From Hoeflea phototrophica DFL-43 (lineage in GTDB: Bacteria > Pseudomonadota > Alphaproteobacteria > Rhizobiales > Rhizobiaceae): a stretch of 64,000 nucleotides of DNA. Below, in pieces: positions 57,001-64,000 of the stretch. Under the pieces are notes generated by a model. It ran no database searches. It saw nothing but the letters and a program-made list of their open reading frames with translations, and had not been told where the DNA came from. Within the stretch, counting starts at the first letter, position 1. Every line of letters starts with the position of its first letter. The stretch spans positions 3,483,853 to 3,547,852 of the forward strand of contig NZ_CM002917.1 of assembly GCF_000154705.2 (NCBI RefSeq), read 5' to 3'. The translations under genes were made by a program, and so were the position numbers.

Positions 57001-57057
57001 TAAAACGCGACCAACTGAACGGGCATTGAAATTCCTTGGCCTTGAAATCTTGGACAT
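54028..57057 (-). CDS. Large exported coiled-coil protein of unknown function
   Basis: The 1009-residue protein has a signal peptide (about 1-33, cleavage after ANA), then long charged helices with coiled-coil character (about 65-240 and 290-335), a Gly/Ala-rich hydrophobic patch AVEMGGTIAGALATGGIAAI near 347-366, more amphipathic helices, an Ig-like beta segment (about 590-665), and a Cys-containing C-terminal domain. No family is recognised. The coiled coil plus hydrophobic hairpin recalls alpha pore-forming proteins, but this is only a resemblance. It is the third gene of an operon with the SH3b and VWA genes. Base composition is lower in GC than the core genes. Confidence 0.82.
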   Translation of the reverse strand: MSKISRPRNFNARSVGRVLCLTFLLSSTPLANADTWEIEGLEPAGELATAEFEFLKVRRAENAIGDTPQNALDTVASIREELSELNRKIDEGTSAYNIRREAMQDEIAHDENLLAIATKRVAAERAELNQRQDTILAALNRILDNGDATASQLEEMRTRFGGELTEIEDRRATLRQELTNVETALKRRDAQREIELDELRSQIPDASERMSIEERLRLASRIGFEAEEKLSKLRALAHERATTFLEKMLETAPEHLESVTASFKGEEFYSARWVPEGEAEASSEAEQAAAAAILMKEEENLAILENSTRVWRSKVRELAQAIKQESDTATQMLNLIAEENIRTIYINTAVEMGGTIAGALATGGIAAITKFAAETSTFVDGIGKVRRSFAEMPLIDEKSIVETVGATVAKIINLEAVETLTQADNIYDLGTTITVNQKTGLRSDAALLIAGDMSEMLATKGLEAGVAIATSYLGKVSSKAAESTSSIVRGAGIDFATTGIKAAVTARAQAVNKARAEAYFEAHLAAQTLHVTFLEAKRIWLRLDAVSKAQKELVDAARVIAKNGPQPLKLDVQGKAAGAAKGDTIELELTFSKPTIAAPQVQASGLSFTDLKKSDASNRRWKVTATLDEDIENVTLDIGYDKQERPWFLLDSNPATPPRLASLLKDHWEGYEAGADQNHVITLQNNSTNYVCALPEVANKPSDENTIVAGIVQRETLADCSYWGVEGFGVLAMQRSGDEFTLEWAKTFKYDPTSSHDTRRVLNRRASGIRYWDFDKGPFVKARIIPPPTDDDIWDDDHFVLTGTAQASVSRNCGMRDAPEKYVQETLGETVYMLMSPLVSGHYDGLIGRGALTIVFDRSEMFKRETVYTVQASEFRTERYIGIPDCVRHLYPATPTKTDGGGLDFQKDTSTPKSGRIPLHARRLDAGISLDDVTLDKLAELTSDDSLKNIPYVAPDPQKQIELMNQILERGEHPGEARWRQFMVSVDDHIPFTGAELDQIKKHQDSLNE

Positions 57058-57096
57058 CTGCAGCGCTCCGCTCGTTCTATTCGAGAAAATAAACCG

Positions 57097-57489
57097 TTAG
57101 CCCGCGATAACCGCGATCCATTTTTGGTGCACCCAGCCCTTTTTGCCTGGATATGGGACAATGCGGTCCTTTTTTATGGGGCTACAGCTCACTTCATTTG
57201 CACCATACAAAATGCCAATCCAATCGCCGCGCTGTTCAAACAGCCAGACCCGGTCTCCATTGTGAATTTCATCAAGCTTGGCGAAATCACTGCCGGGCCC
57301 CGATCGCACTGCAAGGAATCCATCGCCATCGGATTTGAGGCCGAAAACCTCTCCCAAGGCGCAGGTATCCAGATCATCAGACGCGTATTCCATCACTGGC
57401 ACATCAAGCGACTGGGCATTTGCCGGCTGCACCACGAAAGCGCATCCAAACGCGACAGCCATGATCGTTGACCTTGAGCTCATGATCAT
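57097..57489 (-). CDS. Exported SH3b-like protein
   Basis: The protein (130 residues from 57489, or 128 from ATG 57483) has a signal peptide ending PANAQ and a bacterial SH3-type domain: FLAVRSGPGSDFAKLDEIHNGDRVWLFEQRGDWIGI and GWVHQKWI (quoted in two parts), the usual pattern of SH3_3 domains that bind peptidoglycan or peptides. Two cysteines (CALGE and CSPIKK) could form a disulfide in the periplasm. It lies 12 bases after the VWA gene and 39 before the large coiled-coil gene. Confidence 0.85.
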   Translation of the reverse strand: MIMSSRSTIMAVAFGCAFVVQPANAQSLDVPVMEYASDDLDTCALGEVFGLKSDGDGFLAVRSGPGSDFAKLDEIHNGDRVWLFEQRGDWIGILYGANEVSCSPIKKDRIVPYPGKKGWVHQKWIAVIAG

Positions 57490-57501
57490 TGAAGAAGATC
57501 C

Positions 57502-59211
57502 TTATGGAATACTGACGTTCAACTTGGTTGTTTCACCTGCAACCACCTCAAAGACATCACTGAGTTGATACTCACCGCGGTTGTAAATTCCCAATCGGTG
57601 CTGGCCTGCTGGAAGAACTGCTTTGCCTATCCTATTAACGGAAAAACTTAGCTCGGCACCATCCGGCGCATCGGCCGTTACTCTCAGCAGATCCACACCA
57701 AAATACTTGTAAGCGTTCTCGGCACTGACGATTTTATAATCGACCAGCCCCACATTCAGATTGATAACGGGTTCCGCGATTGCATTGGACTCGACGTTCA
57801 CAGGGTCAACCCGCGCCGTATATACCGATGAAACCGAGTAGAATGTCCTAAGAAAGTAGGCTCCAGGTTTGAGGGCAATCTTGGCACCAAGAAGACCAAA
57901 TGCAAGGTTGTCGCCACCACCTGCGTTCGCGGCATCCCGGTTCGAATAGACCTCAAAGGCCATACTTGGCACTGTCGGACCGCCAGGCATCATCACGGCA
58001 CTTGGTTTTAAGTACCCAAACCGCATATCGAAGGTATGCTTGATGGTCTCGCCGGCAACAATCTCCAATTCGACCGTTTCCGTAATCGACTGGTGTTTTG
58101 CAACCACCTTATAATTACCAGCAGGCAGCCACGTCACTCCGCCGCCCTCAACAGCAATGTTGATTCTCTTGCTTGAGACAGCTCCATCGACAATTGGGAA
58201 GAACTCGTAGAACATGGAATCCGCGGCAAGAGTCTTGTCATCACCAGCATAAGCAGAGAGAATTACACCGCCGCCATCAAGATTGACTTCTCCGATCTGC
58301 TGACCGTTCTGGCCAACCACAATCTCCGCATTTCTCGCCAATGCACTGGAGAAATAGCGGGCTGTGACCGGATAAGAGCCAGGTTCAAACACCGGGTCGT
58401 TCGGATACAGAACACCCAAGCCCTTATAAAAATCCGCACCACCGCGTTTTACATCCCAGCTTACATCTAGATTTGGCAACCGATCGCAAGTCTCGCATAG
58501 CTTTGCATAAAGAAAGAATGAAGGCTCGGGCTCCGCAGGCGGCGTAGGATCTGGAGCCGGAGTGGCGGCAACTGTCTGACGAAGCGCATCCTTGAGTTCC
58601 TCGGCGTTGTTGGCTCGGAAAAATTTCCCGCCGGTCTCGGTGGCGATGCATTGCAGGCTTTTGAACTCCTCTTCAGTCACATCAAAACCAATGACGTGAA
58701 CATCAAATCCGGGATTGATGATCCCAAGTGATTTGGCCTGGGCGCATGGATCTGCATTGCAGGTTTCCAACCCGTCACTGACAAGCACCACGGATGATTT
58801 GCCGGAAAAAAAGCCAACGCTTAAGGCCGCCAGCGACAGCGTCTTGCTGATTGGAGTTTTTCCGCGGGGGGTGATAGACTGGACTTTGTCGATGAGAGCC
58901 TGCCGGTCGACCTTTCCAGGCATGGCAACAACCTCGATATCTGCACAATCGCCCTTGCGGCGATGCCCATAAACCGTCAAGCCAAGATCCACACTGTCAT
59001 CCCAATTTGTGATGAGATCAGTCATCACCTCTTTGGCAATGGTGATCTTGGCCTCACCATCGACCTGCCCCCACATGCTGTTGGAGCCATCAAGCACGAT
59101 CATCACCTTGCCGACTTCGGCAGATGCGACAGCGTTTTCTTGAGCATGCATTGTGGAAGTGACAGAGCAAACCAGAGCGAGAGTTGCCAAAAAGCGAATA
59201 AGAAAGTTCAT
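57502..59211 (-). CDS. Exported VWA-domain protein, first gene of a three-gene operon
   Basis: The 569-residue protein has a signal peptide (1-23) and a VWA domain (about 33-215) with a complete metal site: Asp41-x-Ser43-x-Ser45, Thr119 and Asp146. The rest (about 240-569) is beta-rich with repeated motifs of the form LPAGNYKVVAKH, LKPGAYFLRTFY and LPAGQHRLGIYN, each followed by a GETxK segment, resembling PEGA-type or carboxypeptidase-regulatory-like repeats. Four Cys lie in the VWA and the linker (CETCDRLPN). It is likely periplasmic and binds a protein or surface ligand in a Mg-dependent way. Partners are the SH3b and coiled-coil proteins. Confidence 0.88.
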   Translation of the reverse strand: MNFLIRFLATLALVCSVTSTMHAQENAVASAEVGKVMIVLDGSNSMWGQVDGEAKITIAKEVMTDLITNWDDSVDLGLTVYGHRRKGDCADIEVVAMPGKVDRQALIDKVQSITPRGKTPISKTLSLAALSVGFFSGKSSVVLVSDGLETCNADPCAQAKSLGIINPGFDVHVIGFDVTEEEFKSLQCIATETGGKFFRANNAEELKDALRQTVAATPAPDPTPPAEPEPSFFLYAKLCETCDRLPNLDVSWDVKRGGADFYKGLGVLYPNDPVFEPGSYPVTARYFSSALARNAEIVVGQNGQQIGEVNLDGGGVILSAYAGDDKTLAADSMFYEFFPIVDGAVSSKRINIAVEGGGVTWLPAGNYKVVAKHQSITETVELEIVAGETIKHTFDMRFGYLKPSAVMMPGGPTVPSMAFEVYSNRDAANAGGGDNLAFGLLGAKIALKPGAYFLRTFYSVSSVYTARVDPVNVESNAIAEPVINLNVGLVDYKIVSAENAYKYFGVDLLRVTADAPDGAELSFSVNRIGKAVLPAGQHRLGIYNRGEYQLSDVFEVVAGETTKLNVSIP

Positions 59212-59592
59212 ATTGCACCCATGGTCGACTGGAAATAAGGATTAACAAAACCTCATTTTTTAAGTGAGTCAATGATTTCGGACCCAAAGGTTTATGCAAC
59301 GCAATGCAATATGGGCAAAAATAAAATCGACAAAAAACATCTGAAATCAAAGACATCTCCATAAATGAGGGAATATTCCCGAAAATTCGGACGATAACTG
59401 CGACAAGACCGTAAACTTGTGGCGTTTGAGTGAACCAGTTGTCGAAGGCATGTCATCCGATCGTCAGCATACTTCGACCGCGCTCTCGGTAGGTATGGGC
59501 TCTAATTGAACCTGGGCTGCTTATAGACGTAGGTCGGCTTTGGGCCGCTATGCGCAAACAGCGCTTTGTCTTGCGAACAGGGAAAAGCTCTC
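59212..59592. other. AT-rich upstream region of the VWA operon
   Basis: This 381-base gap holds the promoter of the VWA operon and is AT-rich for the window (59220-59400). It contains two adjacent inverted repeats (listed separately). The right part, 59480-59590, has higher GC and no supported gene. Confidence 0.55.
59369..59390. promoter_or_regulatory. Tandem palindromes upstream of the VWA operon
   Basis: A perfect 12-bp palindrome GGGAATATTCCC (59369-59380) runs directly into CCGAA-AA-TTCGG (59379-59390). They lie about 160 bases upstream of the VWA start and could be operator sites for a dimeric regulator. Confidence 0.45.
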
Positions 59593-60351
59593 TCACTGAA
59601 GGGACATTGGTCGCAGCATGTCGTCGGTGTCGAGTTTGATTGCGCTGCGCCAGAGCGGGGTTTTGAACACATGACACACATGCTTGCCGCCGTCGTCTTT
59701 GCGAGTCTCCATCAGCAATCCAGCCCATTCGAGCGGCCGAAGCACGCAAGCTGAGAACGCAGCCATCTCTCGCCACCCCACGGTGTGCCAGTCTTGCGGC
59801 TCACCGTAGAACGTTTTGAACAAGGCAGCCTCGGTCGTGCCATGATCGGCTTCGACGTTAATCACGTTCATCCAGACGTCCCACTTTCCGAAGGGTCGGT
59901 TGTCAAAGCGCGCATAAGAAGCGTGATCGATCTGGAGCACAAAGTATGGGATCAACTCGGCAAACAGGTGGCCAGGGGCTTGCGCCAGCTTTGTGCCACG
60001 CTTGGTCAACCGAAACTCACCCTTGATATGGCGTCCCAGGCGCAGGGAAATCAGCAGGAAATGAAGAACCTCGACCGGGGGAAACTCATATTCATTGACT
60101 ACCTTGTTGTAGCGGAACATCTCTTCTGCGCTTTTCCCTGGCCAGTTGAAATTCTCGACGGCCCAATGGACGAAAACGCGCTTAAAGGCCTTGGTTTTGG
60201 TCAGGCCGATTGATCCGTGTTCCTGCGCATATTGCAGGGTCAGGAGAGCGCCCCGAAGGAGGGGAGAATGCGCGAGATCGGGATGGTCATCGGCGAGAGT
60301 GCGGAATTCGATCATGTCAAGATGCTGCCACAGAAGGCGCTGCAGTTCCAT
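59593..60351 (-). CDS. Conserved protein of unknown function next to an integrase
   Basis: The 252-residue protein starts MELQRLLWQHLDMIEFR; earlier starts in the same frame lack support. Recognisable stretches are DHPDLAHSPLLRGALLTLQ, GLTKTKAFKRVFVHWA and NEYEFPPVEVLHFLLI. I have the impression that it is widespread in alphaproteobacteria on chromosomes and mobile DNA, but its role is unknown. It has no signal peptide. It lies 140 bases downstream of the tyrosine recombinase, on the same strand. Confidence 0.7.
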   Translation of the reverse strand: MELQRLLWQHLDMIEFRTLADDHPDLAHSPLLRGALLTLQYAQEHGSIGLTKTKAFKRVFVHWAVENFNWPGKSAEEMFRYNKVVNEYEFPPVEVLHFLLISLRLGRHIKGEFRLTKRGTKLAQAPGHLFAELIPYFVLQIDHASYARFDNRPFGKWDVWMNVINVEADHGTTEAALFKTFYGEPQDWHTVGWREMAAFSACVLRPLEWAGLLMETRKDDGGKHVCHVFKTPLWRSAIKLDTDDMLRPMSLQ

Positions 60352-60491
60352 GCTGTCAGCACAGGATGACACCACGACCCCTGAGATTCTGCACCAGTAA
60401 CGAATGGCCGCATCGATGGGGCGTGCCGCAGCACGCCGGATTATGGCTGACTGTCTCCCGAGGGCCGACAAAAACGTCGGCCCTTTAACTA

Positions 60492-61124
60492 TCAAATTTC
60501 GACAGCTTCAGAGATCGTCAGAGCATCCTCTAAATCCACGCCGAGATAGCGGACAGTGCTATCCATCTTCGTATGTCCAAGTAGGAGCTGGACGGCGCGT
60601 AAGTTGCCAGTCTTCTTGTATATCTGGGCTACCTTGGTCCGCCGCATTGAATGCGTTCCGTAGGCACATGGTTCGAGACCAATGGAACATACCCAGTTCT
60701 TGAGAAGTCGCGCATACTGGCGGGTCGATATGTGCAACCGACTATGCACTCGTCCAGGCCAAAGATGATCATGCCCACGCATTTGCGGATCATTGATCCA
60801 GTCTGCGAGCGCCTTCCTGGTACCTTCGGTAATCTCGAACCGGACGGGGGTCTTGGTCTTGCTCTGCAGAATTGAGGTTCGTTCTTTTATCGTCCCGGAT
60901 GCATAGACATCCGCCACCTTGAGTTTGACAAGATCGCATCCTCTGAGTTTGCTATCGACGGCCAAATTGAAGAGCGCCAGATCGCGGACACAATTTGCCA
61001 ATTCGAGGCGCACGCGGATAGCCCAGACATGCTTAGGCAGCAGTGGTCGTTTTTGCCCTATGATGCGGCCGTTATTCCAAGCCTTCTTTGAGGGTATAAC
61101 CATAGGTAGGTTCGAAGCAGACAT
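60492..61124 (-). CDS. Small tyrosine recombinase/integrase
   Basis: The 210-residue protein is essentially a catalytic domain with a complete set of active-site residues: Arg61 (KLRGCD), a Lys near 89-91 (SKTKTP), His158 and Arg161 (HSMRR), His184 (LLGHTK) and the nucleophile Tyr193 (VRYL). The N-terminal arm-binding domain of phage integrases is absent or reduced. GGAGAAAG precedes the ATG. It marks the edge of the lower-GC segment and may have taken part in its arrival; no att repeats were found by eye. Confidence 0.9.
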   Translation of the reverse strand: MSASNLPMVIPSKKAWNNGRIIGQKRPLLPKHVWAIRVRLELANCVRDLALFNLAVDSKLRGCDLVKLKVADVYASGTIKERTSILQSKTKTPVRFEITEGTRKALADWINDPQMRGHDHLWPGRVHSRLHISTRQYARLLKNWVCSIGLEPCAYGTHSMRRTKVAQIYKKTGNLRAVQLLLGHTKMDSTVRYLGVDLEDALTISEAVEI

Positions 61125-61332
61125 GGCGCTTTCTCCATGCCTCCCCTACCGTCCGCAGCACCAACAGAACGTTGGCCGCAAATCCTATCCATTCACGTTT
61201 GGCTTTGGCAATTTTCAATACGGCCACGTTATTGACGGCCACTGATATGGTCGTAAACGCGAAAAGGGCGGGGAGCGGACATTTGGTGCACCGGAAACCA
61301 TTGCCGAGAATGCGAACGTAGCAAACATTGGC

Positions 61333-62145
61333 TCAGCCACTCATCAACTTCTTGATGCCACCGATGAAGGTTCCGTCATCCTGGCTCTTTCGGTCTTCCA
61401 ACAGCCGTGCGGCATCCTCTCCGGCGCGGAAACGCAAACGATCTCCGTCCTCATGCGCGGCTTCCCAAATGACCTCCGCTACCGTTTCAGGTGCGGAAGG
61501 GTTTGATGCCAGCTTGCCGAACAGGCGGCCCATCGCCTCGGCGGTCGGTGCATAGTCCGAAAGGCCCTCATCCATCGCGAAATCGAAAGACCTGCCGCCG
61601 AAGTTCGTTTTGATCATTCCGGGTTCAACAATGCGCACCCGAATGCCAAGCGGTTCAAGTTCGTAGTGCAGGGCCTCTGAAAGACCTTCGACCGCGAACT
61701 TGGTGCCGTGGTACAAGGTGCCAAGGGGAAAGGTGATCTGGCCGCCGATGGAAGAGATATTGATGACCGTGCCCGAACGATTTTGGCGCATATGGGGCAG
61801 AACGGCCTTGGTTACTTCCAGGAGACCGACAACATTGGTGTCAAACTGTCGCCGAATACGCTCCATCGTAAACGCCTCAAGCGCACCGTAAGCGCCGTAG
61901 CCCGCGTTGTTGAGCAGCACGTCGATCTTACCGAACTTCTCAATGCCCGCCGCCACTGCCACCGGGATGGAGGCGGCATCGGTGACATCCAGTCGCGTCA
62001 CCAGCACATTGTCCAGATCGGCAAGTGTGCTGTCTTCGGACGGAGCACGCATCGTGGCGATGACGTTCCAACCTCTTGCCTGAAAGTGCCGCGCCGTTGC
62101 TTCGCCGATGCCCGATGAGGCTCCTGTGATCAGTATGGTTTTCAT
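61333..62145 (-). CDS. Short-chain dehydrogenase/reductase
   Basis: The 270-residue classical SDR shows the cofactor loop TGASSGIGEA, NNAGYGAYG, Ser in NISSIGG and the catalytic YHGTK. It is the second gene of a two-gene operon, ten bases after another SDR, facing an AraC-family regulator. The substrate is unknown. Confidence 0.92.
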   Translation of the reverse strand: MKTILITGASSGIGEATARHFQARGWNVIATMRAPSEDSTLADLDNVLVTRLDVTDAASIPVAVAAGIEKFGKIDVLLNNAGYGAYGALEAFTMERIRRQFDTNVVGLLEVTKAVLPHMRQNRSGTVINISSIGGQITFPLGTLYHGTKFAVEGLSEALHYELEPLGIRVRIVEPGMIKTNFGGRSFDFAMDEGLSDYAPTAEAMGRLFGKLASNPSAPETVAEVIWEAAHEDGDRLRFRAGEDAARLLEDRKSQDDGTFIGGIKKLMSG

Positions 62146-62155
62146 GTAAGCCGCC

Positions 62156-63025
62156 TCAAGCGTTCAGATCGAGCATCTGTTCGATGCCGAAACTGGTGAA
62201 GATATTGCGGGTGACGTCGTGGAGCACTTCGTTGTAACGCTCGATCTCAGGGCCGACGCCGACATAGTCGACCACCGTGCGGAAGGGCTTTTCACCAAGC
62301 GGCCTGTCCAGAAGAGCGACGACCGCCTCCGCAATGCGCTCCGGCCGCTGATCGGGAGTTGCGTCGAGCATCTGGACCAGTCCGTTGCTGGACATCGCGG
62401 GCACAGCGGCGAAGTCGCCGTATTCGGCCTCGCGTGCAGCATCGTTCGGTGTCACCATGCCATCAAAGAAGGCTGTCGGCATGGCGCCGGGTTCGATGAT
62501 GCAGGATTCGATCCCGAACCCTGATAGCTCGGTACGGTAGCATTCGACGATAGCTTCCAGCGCCCATTTCGATGCCGAATAGGTGCCGTAGAACGGGGTC
62601 GCAATCCGTCCGATCAAACTGGAGGTGTAGAGCACGGTGCCGCGCCCCTGCGCCCGCAGATGCGGCAACGCTGCCCGCATGACCCGTTGAACGCCCATGA
62701 CGTTCACGTCGAGAACCCGTGTCATGTCCTCTGGAGACATCAGCTCCTGGATGCCATAGGAGCCAATGCCCGCATTGTTGAACAAGATGTCGAGCCCGCC
62801 AAGTTGCGAGATGGCATCAGAGACACCGCGTTCGGTGCTCGCCGTGTCGGTCACGTCCATCTCGATAATCCTCGCGCCGGCCGCTTCCAGTTCGGCAACA
62901 GTCGCGGCATTCTTTCCGCTGCGGCTGCGGACACTTCCGGCGACGACGTAGCCCCTTGCCAAGAGAGCCAGCGCCGTGGGTTTGCCGAAGCCACCTGCGA
63001 TACCGGTTATGAAGACATTTTTCAT
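62156..63025 (-). CDS. Short-chain dehydrogenase/reductase
   Basis: The 289-residue SDR has TGIAGGFGKPTA at the cofactor site, NNAGIGSYG, a Ser-rich YTSSLIG and the catalytic YSASK. The cofactor loop TGIAGGFGK departs slightly from TGxxxGxG but keeps the glycines. It is first in the operon with the other SDR, and its promoter region (63026-63188) is shared with the divergent AraC regulator. Confidence 0.91.
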   Translation of the reverse strand: MKNVFITGIAGGFGKPTALALLARGYVVAGSVRSRSGKNAATVAELEAAGARIIEMDVTDTASTERGVSDAISQLGGLDILFNNAGIGSYGIQELMSPEDMTRVLDVNVMGVQRVMRAALPHLRAQGRGTVLYTSSLIGRIATPFYGTYSASKWALEAIVECYRTELSGFGIESCIIEPGAMPTAFFDGMVTPNDAAREAEYGDFAAVPAMSSNGLVQMLDATPDQRPERIAEAVVALLDRPLGEKPFRTVVDYVGVGPEIERYNEVLHDVTRNIFTSFGIEQMLDLNA

Positions 63026-63188
63026 CTCTGCTATCCCTTCGTGTTGATATCAGCACGATAGTCGACGCAACCGCCCTAATCTTTATGATTTGTCTTGATT
63101 TCTTGCACGATCCTCCAGATCCGGACTTTTTTGGTAATTTCGTTCGCCTTTCCATGCTATGCGTAGCGCCTGAGCAAAGGAAATTGTC

Positions 63189-64000
63189 ATGATACGCAAG
63201 GCACTGGTCACCCGAGTGTCGTCACTGCTTGATCAATCGGGATTGCGCGAGGGGGCGCTTTTCCATGAGGACAGTGGAACACACCTTCTTCGCCACGAGG
63301 CTCCCACGGGCCAGAATCCCACCGTCTATCGGCCACTGATTTGCCTCATCCTGCAAGGTGCAAAAGAGGTTGGAACCAATAAAAGAACAATAACCGTGCG
63401 CGCAGGCCAGTCTTTGATCGTCAGCCACGCCTTGCCGGTTGTGTCACGAATTACCGAGGCAGCGCCCGATTTACCCTATGTTGCGCTGGTCTTCCCGCTT
63501 GATCTGGACCTGCTCCGCTCGTTGGCCCCGGCAGTGTTGCCTTCGTCAGTCTCGCGGGCTTCGGAACCGTTTTCAATTCACCTTTGCGACACGGACGAAG
63601 AGATCGAAGATGCACTATGGCGCTATTTCAGCCAATGCGATACCGACGCGACCCGCCGCCTTTTGGCCCCGATCACCGCCCGGGAAATCCACGCCCGCCT
63701 GCTGATGGGGCCGCACGGCGAGACGCTTCATAAACTGCTGTGGCATGAGAGCACGGCCAGTCGCATTTTTCAGGCGACGAGGGACATACAAACCCATCTC
63801 GCCAGGGCCATAGCCGTCAAGGAACTGGCCCGGGATGTAGGCATGAGCAGTTCGGCCTTTTTCGAGCAATTCAAGGCTGTGACCGGAACGTCTCCGCTGC
63901 AATACCAGAAGGATTTGCGCCTGCTCCGGGCGCGCGAAGCGCTTCAGACCTCCAGCGCGAAAGTGTCGGAGATCGCATTCGGTGTTGGATACGAAAGCTC
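63189..64000 (+). CDS. AraC-family transcriptional regulator (3' end cut by window edge)
   Basis: The frame starts at ATG 63189, with AAAGGAAA upstream, and is open to the right edge, so at least 270 residues are visible. The N-terminal two-thirds is an AraC_N-type sensor domain (VYRPLICLILQGAKEV...VSHALPVVSRITEA); the DNA-binding part begins near residue 205 (AIAVKELARDVGMSSSAFF) and the second helix-turn-helix (VSEIAFGVGYES) is cut. It diverges from the two SDR genes and probably controls them. Confidence 0.9.
   Translation, partial: MIRKALVTRVSSLLDQSGLREGALFHEDSGTHLLRHEAPTGQNPTVYRPLICLILQGAKEVGTNKRTITVRAGQSLIVSHALPVVSRITEAAPDLPYVALVFPLDLDLLRSLAPAVLPSSVSRASEPFSIHLCDTDEEIEDALWRYFSQCDTDATRRLLAPITAREIHARLLMGPHGETLHKLLWHESTASRIFQATRDIQTHLARAIAVKELARDVGMSSSAFFEQFKAVTGTSPLQYQKDLRLLRAREALQTSSAKVSEIAFGVGYES

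Noticed and set aside
59453..59776. Minus-strand frame overlapping the end of the 59593 gene
   Set aside because: It overlaps a better supported gene and its remaining part resembles translated non-coding sequence often seen as spurious ORFs in alphaproteobacteria.

Overview
The window is a chromosomal stretch of a high-GC alphaproteobacterium. Gene content and order (lgt / MidA-like methyltransferase / pgeF / M24 protein; prs; rplY-pth-ychF; petABC-apt; trmL-hemF; DUF1285-CoA pyrophosphatase-cca; MoxR-DUF58-DUF4159) point to the Hyphomicrobiales (Rhizobiales), Hoeflea- or Rhizobiaceae-like. A complete glucosylglycerol operon suggests a marine or otherwise salt-exposed lifestyle. No rRNA, tRNA or CRISPR array was found by eye.

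Layout. 1-7.2 kb: YbjN-domain protein (cut by the edge), UbiK-like factor, lgt, methyltransferase, pgeF, an M24-fold protein lacking the metal ligands, a lipoprotein and prs. 7.2-13.9 kb: a rhodanese-chrA operon behind a strongly folded 5' leader, rplY, pth, a YHS protein, ychF and small membrane proteins. 14-19 kb: two MaoC-type hydratases, apt, and petABC (cytochrome bc1). 19-29.5 kb: two ABC exporters, trmL, a VOC protein divergent from soxR with a SoxR-type promoter between them, hemF, a J-domain-like protein, and the cca / CoA pyrophosphatase / DUF1285 operon. 29.6-36.4 kb: the MoxR-DUF58-DUF4159-membrane protein operon. 36.5-39.9 kb: gpsA, HAD phosphatase and ggpS, which together would turn dihydroxyacetone phosphate and ADP-glucose into glucosylglycerol. 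40-47 kb: housekeeping and detoxification genes, ending with leuA behind a leucine leader peptide that looks leaderless.

47-49.1 kb is a repeat-rich, gene-poor stretch in which a small GIY-YIG nuclease gene lies between REP-like palindromes. 49.2-53.8 kb returns to core genes (rsgA, clpP, DEAD-box helicase, EamA transporter). From about 54 to 61.3 kb the base composition is visibly less GC-rich. This segment holds a three-gene operon of exported proteins (VWA protein, SH3b-like protein, 1009-residue coiled-coil protein) of unknown function, an unknown protein and a small tyrosine recombinase: the likely accessory island and the best candidate for an undescribed system. The window ends with two short-chain dehydrogenases divergent from an AraC-family regulator that runs off the edge.

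The strongest regulatory signals are the leucine attenuator in front of leuA, the 19-bp-spacer SoxR promoter facing the VOC gene, and the folded leader of rhodanese-chrA.
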